From assembly GCA_020091685.1 (NCBI GenBank), contig CM034595.1:24909564-24973563 (forward strand): DNA of 64,000 nt, read 5' to 3'. The number at the start of each line of letters is the position of its first letter. Position 1 is the stretch's first letter. Source of the DNA: Lutjanus erythropterus. Lineage: Eukaryota; Chordata; Actinopteri; Lutjaniformes; Lutjanidae. The translations under genes were made by a program, and so were the position numbers. This document shows, piece after piece, positions 58,524 through 64,000 of this stretch. The notes beneath the pieces were generated by a model. That model was not told where the DNA came from, searched no databases, and saw only the letters and a list, made by a program, of their open reading frames with translations.

Positions 58524-58974
58524 CTGGTGCATGTGCAGGACTCTATCCTTGTATGTTTGTGATATTGTGCAGACATAGTAATATAATCAGTAAACAGAAC
58601 TTGCCAAAATCTTAAAACAAAAAAAAACAAAACAAAAAAAAAGCAACCAAAACAAAAAACGGGGGCAAAAGTTCTTAGTTCGTCCTTGTTTCACCACAAG
58701 ACAAGGCCAGTCTTGTGTGACTGCTGTAAGTACTGTGTCCGTGTGGGTGTGTGTGCTCATGCATGCTCCTGTGAACTCTGGTATGCATATGTGTGTCAAA
58801 AACCACCAGACATTTGTTACTCATTTATTATTCTTCCTGGGTGAAATCTTATCTTACAGGAATCAAACAGAAAGAGTCAGACATAAATCATCACTAAACA
58901 TCCTGCTGCCCACACGCATCACGTCACCATACACAGTTATTCCTGTTATAAAAGCATCAGCATGTTAGAGTGGA

Positions 58975-58977
58975 GTG

Positions 58978-59030
<53 letters not shown>
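58975..59030. repeat. (GT)n microsatellite
   Basis: Fifty-six bases of GT with one GCGT interruption. A second tract lies 120 bp further on. Confidence 0.98.
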
Positions 59031-59034
<4 letters not shown>

Positions 59035-59145
59035 GTGCTTGTAGGGTCTGATCAGCTATGTCGGGCCAAAAAAAGACAAAAAAACTCTAAATTTTTGAAA
59101 TTTGCATGATGTCAATGACGGGTCCCCATGGACATAGTAATAAAA

Positions 59146-59150
<5 letters not shown>

Positions 59151-59214
<64 letters not shown>
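59151..59214. repeat. (TG)32 microsatellite
   Basis: Sixty-four bases of TG ending before TATGAGTGG. Confidence 0.98.
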
Positions 59215-59218
<4 letters not shown>

Positions 59219-62200
59219 AGTGGAGCTGGGTCTCCTTGTGTACATGAGACTAAACCTCCAGATGCCTGGGCAGTTGCACCCAGACGCCTGTATTACTCAC
59301 ACTCTATTCCTTTTGTCCTTCAGCCCCCCCCCCCCCAACTCCTAAAATCTGCCCTCCCTCCCACTCGAGTCTTTGTGGTTCTAATTATCGCGCTCATTTG
59401 TTATGAGTTGGTCTGGACAGAGGGAGAGCGAGAGCTGAGAGAGGTTATATTAGGAAGGAGAGGAGCTGGAGACGACTTGAATCAAGAGAAAGCTTTTCTA
59501 AAAGATGTAGTTTGTTGAAGATGCTTTTCATTTTGTCCCATTTGTGTGTCTGTCTGCTCCAAACCACCCTTTTGTTTTTGCGCTTTGTCCACTCTGCCGC
59601 TGCCACCTACAGTTTAACGAGCCTGTGGGCCGCTCTGGGGTGTGACGTGACAACAGCACTGTAAAACAGCATTTGTATGGGCTGAATGATGCTGAATTGC
59701 TTTACGCCCAACAGGAAGATGGAGGTCAACAGACCGGAAGGATTGAGGAGAGGAGAGCAGAGGAGGGAGGGAGGTCAGAGAAGTAAAGAAAGGACAGTGA
59801 AGCAGATGGAGATGTTCATGAGGGAGGTTGTGTGAAGTACAGCGAGCCATGAGAGAAAAGGTGGAATGGAGGGAAAAGCTGAGAAGAAAAACAAGCGCTG
59901 GTTCCCATACTTTGACTGATTTTCACCTTATTTTATGTTCATGTGTTTTGTTTTTTCTAAAAACCGCAAAAGAAGTTCAGTGAAAGTGCAGACTTTTTAA
60001 AATTGAGTTACTCCTCCTTCTTCTTGCATCCAGCTGCTCTGCCCTCCACCCTCACACCGCCTCTCACTCTGCACTCATTCTTTTATTCTCCCTTAGCCTT
60101 TCCTCTCTGACCTGAGTCAACGATTGTTGTTCGCTTTTGCTTTTTCCCTCAGACGTGATTGTGTGTCAGCAGTCAGCGCGTGCGTGTGTTCAACAGACAC
60201 TGTTCTTGACTTTGAGCGTGTGTGTGTGTGAGAGAGAGAGAGAGACCCTATGATGATGTCATGGATTAGGAATGGCCATAGTTAAATAGAGGTCAGCCTC
60301 TGGTCACTTTTACTGTATGTGACCACTGTGGGTCCCTGAAGTCTCCAGAATGACCCGACGAAATGGTGATACATTCATGTGTTTTATTGTTTCACCAGTA
60401 TGTTTTCACTGACATATAATCACCTGAAAATAAGAATTGTTGTGTTTTTGTTATCTTAGAATGAGTTGTTTATAACTATAGAGAGAGCGTGTCCTCTTCC
60501 ATGGAGGCCGCCATGTTGAACAGCCATGTTTTTTTTCATGTCCGCAGAGGCATTTTTGGATGCCAGGTACATTCCAACTTTGAACGCCTGACAAAACAAC
60601 AGGCTGCACTGTCTTACAACTGCACAAACTTACTGAGCAGTTTTTGCGACGTCTTTTTATGACATCTTCTGAACGGCCATTCACAAGAGCATTAGCACTA
60701 ATTTAGCATGTAAAACTCTCTCTCTCACACTCTTTCTCACACTCTCTCTATCTAATAACGACAAAAAATATCACCCAAAAATCTTTGTGAAGGCCCTGCA
60801 ATCAAAGGATACAAATTATGTGTTATTCTTCATTCACCTGACCTAGTTTAACAGGTGTTTCACCACATGTGGTGGCCTGTGACATTAACACCAGAATATA
60901 TCTTATATCTTGTCGTTGGTAAAGTTAGTCTCATGTGATGATCTAAATTGTGAGTAAAGTTTTTGGTGAGCTGTAGAAGATTTTCAGATTTCAAACTGGG
61001 CCATGGCATTTTTAAGAGATACAGCTGTGACAGATGTGGTCCCCGACCAATCAATGCAATACAGACATGATCTGCACATCCAGCAGAAGTGTTTGCAGGG
61101 AACACTTGTGGCTGCACCTGAATGGATGAACACTCATGGACTGTCTGCCCCCCATTTCAAACCAGATCAACATGGTGTCTCATTTGGAAACTTTCTCTTC
61201 TATTACAAAAAATAGTTCACCGAAATGTGCTTCTAAAAACATTTTAGGTGAGAAATAAGCCACACAGTTGCAGAATCTTCATTTTTGATTGATGAACGTG
61301 TGTTTAGGTTTTCAGAAGGTTTTCCAGAGGCAGTGAAAAACAACAGAAACAGAAAAATAACATCAAGTTTAGGTGCGTCCTCTGATTTCTTCATGACCCT
61401 ATGACTTTGCCAACGGCCTGTGAGAAAATTAAAGGATAAAAAGTAAATAAATCTGAAAGCTAAATTATAAACTTGTATTTTTCTGTCTCTGCAACAGAAT
61501 CACGAAGCAGAAAATTATAGCTAACTCCAGAGAAAAGGAAAATAAAATGATTCTGTATGGCAGAATGGAAAGTTGTGCAAGTTTTACAAGATCAGAGCTG
61601 CATTTCTTTCCAAAGGGATCACCTATGAGCACGACGACCATCTCAGACACTTGTGCAGTTGATGCTTGGAGCTTCACTGTGCACCAAAAACAATCAAACA
61701 TTTTCTATATTAAATTCCAGAGTTGTCGCAGTACCAGAATTTTAAACATCCCTGAAGCTCCCCTGTATTTCGAACCCTGACCTAAATCTTTTTTTATAGC
61801 TTTGGTACCTTCGATACTATAATTAATAGATATTGTATTGTTTTAAACGTGGCACTGTGGTGAAAAGTGTTTATGGTAATGTAATGATTGTAGGAATACA
61901 AAATATAAAGGAGTTGTGGGACAGACAGGCAGGTCTTGTCAAAGACCCGTTTGCTCAGACAGAACTCATCTACCATCTAGTGGTGAAAAGAGGCGTTGCC
62001 ATATCTCCTTATTCAGACCCGGAACTAATTGGCACAGTTATTTAGGAGATGTCTGGGCATGTGCAGCTAAGGTGACCTACTGTAACCAATCAAACTGTTG
62101 TCGTAAGTGTTTATTTATGGTTGGTGCACAGACCCACTCAAATCCCTGCAGGGACAGGTGTAGTCACAAGACATGCAAGTTTATCCAGAAAAACTGTTGG

Positions 62201-62417
62201 AAAACTGTGTGTGTGTGTGTGTGTGTTTCTCTTTATGTGTTTATGTCTCCATGAGAACCTCAGTGAGTGCAGACCTCCAGTTGTTGTTGAATTTTTAGGG
62301 GTTTAGGAGTTTAATTTGTTAATATCTAATTTCTGTTAATATCTATGTATACATATACAGACACATATCTGGAAACAAATATATCTACATACAAAATATA
62401 TGCAAGCATATGCTTAT

Positions 62418-62423
<6 letters not shown>

Positions 62424-62485
<62 letters not shown>
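62424..62485. repeat. (AC)31 microsatellite
   Basis: Sixty-two bases of AC preceded by a TATATACATATG-type alternating stretch. Confidence 0.98.
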
Positions 62486-62487
<2 letters not shown>

Positions 62488-63053
62488 ATTTATTCAATGT
62501 ACAGACAAAAAATATAAAAAATAAAATAACATGCTCCATATATCTGTTTTGACCTGTGTCACTGTCTGGCAAAGTTCCTGAAAATGAGTCAGTACATTCT
62601 GCAGACTGTGGCTGTCGTCAGTTTTTAGTCAAAGTTCAAACTTGCATTTGAATGTGGGAAAAAAACAAAATATTCAAAGTGTAATGATGTATTTGAAAAT
62701 GCACAGCCTATTGATGAAGTTTTCCTCGTGGTCCAGCAGAGGGCCCTCTTAAAGTTCATTATCAGGTTGACTGAGGGTGACCAGATTCCAACAAACCAAA
62801 TGTGAGACAATGAGTATGTTTGTGTGGAACAATGTGGGACAGGTGACCAGTGCTGAGAGGTAGAAATTAGAAATTAAATGAGCTCTAGCATTAGAAATTT
62901 TTATATAATGTCTTAACTTTAAAAAGAAACATTTCTCTTCTGTCCTTAGCTGGTAACATGTATATGCTTTGCCAATACTAGATACATACTTTCCCGGGTT
63001 ATTTTGATTATGATGAGACACTCAAAATTTCACAGAAACTTACAGCAATAGAT

Positions 63054-63273
63054 TTTTGTGTTTTGAGCCCAACTCAAACAATTAAGTTATGAAAAAGTCC
63101 AACTATCTACTACTATTTTTTTAGATTAAGATTGAGTTTGAGAAACGAGAAAAAAAATATGTTTCAAAAATAATTGAGTGAACTTATTGAAGTGATAATG
63201 GTTAATATTTTAATTTTCTTATTTTCTTCTTATATCAAAATTTTGAACTTTGAGTTGGGCTCAAAACTCAAAA
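63054..63273. mobile_element. MITE with 25-bp terminal inverted repeats
   Basis: The arms at 63054-63078 and 63249-63273 agree at 24 of 25 positions after inversion (core GTTTTGAGCCCAACTCAAA). The 220-bp element is AT-rich and noncoding. It is flanked by sequence that may be another repeat (62771-63600, TGTGGGACA words). Confidence 0.85.
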
Positions 63274-64000
63274 TTTTCTTGCCCTAAGTTGCCCCAGTAA
63301 TTATTGTTGCTGTATTTCCTTTTCTTTGTGATCATTTCCATATATTAGGCCTAAATCTGCACAGCTTTAGACCGCTGAGTGTAGGGTAGCAAAAAAAAGT
63401 AACAGATTAACCTGCACTCGTCAGCCTTTCCTGCTTTCTTCACAGTAATTAGATAAAAGCCTAGATTTTAGAAAAGCGTCTATCCTAGTGGTTTGAGTTT
63501 TTAAAACAGGAGCCAATCAAAATGTGGGACACGATTTCAATATGTGGGGTTGTGGGACAAGAGATAAGAATGCTGTGCAGTGACCAATCACTAAACTAAG
63601 CTAATAAATAAAAATGGTGGACACTAGTGATCAGTTCATAAATTGAATGGAACAACACCTGTATTATTACTCAATCTTGAGGCCTCATTTTGTTCAGGGG
63701 CCCTGAATTAAAATCCAAAGCCTTCACTACTCCAGTGTATATTGTGCTTACATTATACATTTTACCTAGAAAATCACTACTTAATCAACTTACCACTAAC
63801 TGATCACTAATTAATGACTAATAATGGACAGAGAATCAGAGAAACAAGGGGTCAGTTGAGGCCCATGGCTAATATTTGCCGGTAAACTACTGAATGTACT
63901 GAAACTACTGAGACATACCTGCTTCATTCATGTGCTCAAAAACTGCAAACATTTGCAAACAGCAAATGTAAAAATCGTAACATATTTGAAGAGTGACCTT
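63274..64000. other. Right edge of window
   Basis: AT-rich sequence with GTGGGACA and GACAAGAGATAAGAATGCTG wording typical of a dispersed fish repeat near 63520-63600. I see nothing else. Confidence 0.45.

Larger units (their letters stand above)
58524..63053. other. Upstream of crabp2, distal
   Basis: It holds (GT)n at 58975-59030 and 59151-59214, a C13 run at 59324-59336, GA-rich sequence at 59410-59900 and (CA)n at 62424-62485. Between these I see no exon, RNA gene or clear element. Confidence 0.5.

Overview
The window is vertebrate nuclear DNA, almost certainly from a teleost fish and probably a percomorph. It holds split genes with GT-AG introns, very many (AC)n microsatellites, and dense copies of small repeats of the kind common in spiny-rayed fish. 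There is no bacterial, plasmid or phage architecture. Only two genes can be supported, both on the minus strand. Together their coding exons cover about 1.3 kb of the 64 kb.

Positions 1-26533 hold the 5' part of an integrin alpha gene that best fits itga10 (collagen-binding integrin alpha-10). Eight coding exons (906 bp, 302 codons, phases all consistent) encode the signal peptide, the first beta-propeller repeats and most of the inserted I (vWA) domain. The MIDAS residues are visible. The rest of the gene lies beyond the left edge. Intron 7 (6.6 kb) and intron 1 (10.4 kb) are packed with repeats.

Positions 26534-42350 are the interval between the itga10 start and the crabp2 3' end. I see no credible coding exon there. 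It carries a nested pair of hAT-like MITEs, a tRNA-derived SINE, and several decayed Tc1/mariner-like copies.

Positions 42366-51587 hold a complete crabp2 gene (cellular retinoic acid-binding protein 2). It has four exons of 82, 179, 117 and 51 coding bp, giving 142 residues. Intron 1 contains a broken L1-type LINE in the same orientation. A TATA-like motif flanked by two CACGCCCC boxes lies about 280 bp upstream of the ATG.

Positions 51600-64000, upstream of crabp2, show no supportable gene. They contain long dinucleotide tracts, purine- and pyrimidine-rich sequence, and several MITEs.

The two genes are not known to act in one pathway. Alpha-10 pairs with beta-1 to bind collagen on chondrocyte-like cells. 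CRABP2 carries retinoic acid to nuclear receptors. Their closeness looks like retained synteny, since both human orthologues lie on the long arm of chromosome 1. I found no new biological system. The points most worth checking are a lost basic residue in the CRABP2 nuclear-import patch, the nested transposon clusters beside itga10, and a bracketed repeat arrangement at 54134-55080.
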